Assembly (NCBI RefSeq): GCF_001953055.1
Contig: NZ_CP019044.1
Span: forward strand, 3,079,001-3,143,000
Length of the DNA stretch: 64,000 bases
DNA from: Salaquimonas pukyongi
GTDB taxonomy: Bacteria; Pseudomonadota; Alphaproteobacteria; Rhizobiales; Rhizobiaceae
Direction: 5' to 3'
Both the position numbers and the translations under genes were made by a program. Each line of letters opens with the position of its first letter. Position 1 is the stretch's first letter. The notes below the pieces were generated by a model. It was not told where the DNA came from and searched no databases. It saw only the letters and a list, made by a program, of their open reading frames with translations. This document shows, in pieces, positions 63,929 through 64,000 of the stretch.

Positions 63929-64000
63929 TTGGATTTTGCGCTAAGCGAGGAACAGCAGGCCATTCAGGAGATGGCCCGGTCCTTTGCCGAAGACAATCTG
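63929..64000 (+). CDS. Acyl-CoA dehydrogenase, 5' end only
   Basis: The first 24 codons, beginning with TTG after an AGGAGGAGAAA ribosome-binding site, read MDFALSEEQQAIQEMARSFA, the N terminus of the acyl-CoA dehydrogenase family. Next to mmsA this is probably isobutyryl-CoA dehydrogenase (valine catabolism). The gene is cut by the window edge. Confidence 0.8.
   Translation, partial: MDFALSEEQQAIQEMARSFAEDNL

Overview
The window reads as a GC-rich alphaproteobacterial chromosome, most likely Hyphomicrobiales (Rhizobiales). Supports are gene order typical of that group (accA-xerD near aroK; rsmB, a heparinase II/III-like gene and purH in series; a DUF3426-like gene divergent from ftsE-ftsX; cpdR beside hpt; hisC followed by an arogenate/prephenate dehydrogenase; rpmF next to mtgA and a polyprenyl synthase), an IalB-family protein, and two perfect CtrA-type boxes (TTAA-N7-TTAA). 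This is inference from sequence; no species is claimed.

Layout. 1-6.1 kb: a five-gene minus-strand operon for a membrane molybdoenzyme of the SoeABC (quinone-linked sulfite dehydrogenase) type, with a LysE-family exporter gene between the A and B subunits and an alpha/beta hydrolase at the end. 6.4-12.1 kb: RidA, a peptidoglycan-binding protein, tRNA-Arg(CCT), UDP-glucose dehydrogenase, an M48 lipoprotein protease and an L,D-transpeptidase lipoprotein. 12.3-16.9 kb: accA, xerD, aroK (no aroB behind it), an acetyltransferase and a secreted HExxH protein. 16.9-29.9 kb: typA broken by a one-base frameshift, a potassium channel, an M3 peptidase, an orphan membrane-anchored TAXI protein, argG, a second LysE exporter, rlmN, yggT and small enzymes.

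29.9-32.3 kb is the only gene-poor, accessory-looking stretch. It holds REP-like palindromes, a 50-residue membrane protein, a small HTH regulator with a palindrome over its apparent -10 box, tRNA-Thr(CGT), a 280-bp MITE-like element and an IalB-family gene whose stop codon lies in the element's terminal repeat. 32.3-40.7 kb: carbonic anhydrase, a DUF429 protein, pyridoxal kinase, a UMF1-type transporter, purH and the heparinase-like gene.

40.8-53.7 kb is core: rsmB, an SDHAF4-like factor, cpdR, hpt, ftsEX, plsC, ChaC-like and DUF2125 genes, an aromatic/histidine biosynthesis pair, a lysoplasmalogenase and an acetyl-CoA acetyltransferase. 53.8-64 kb: ispG, a GGDEF-EAL protein with both catalytic motifs lost, a gamma-glutamyltransferase, rpmF, mtgA, ispA, and a LysR regulator divergent from mmsA, which is followed by an acyl-CoA dehydrogenase cut by the window edge (valine catabolism).

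I found no CRISPR array, prophage, complete insertion sequence or obvious new defence system. The most unusual items are the LysE gene inside the molybdoenzyme operon, the MITE/IalB junction, the HTH gene with its palindromes, the degenerate c-di-GMP protein and the typA frameshift.
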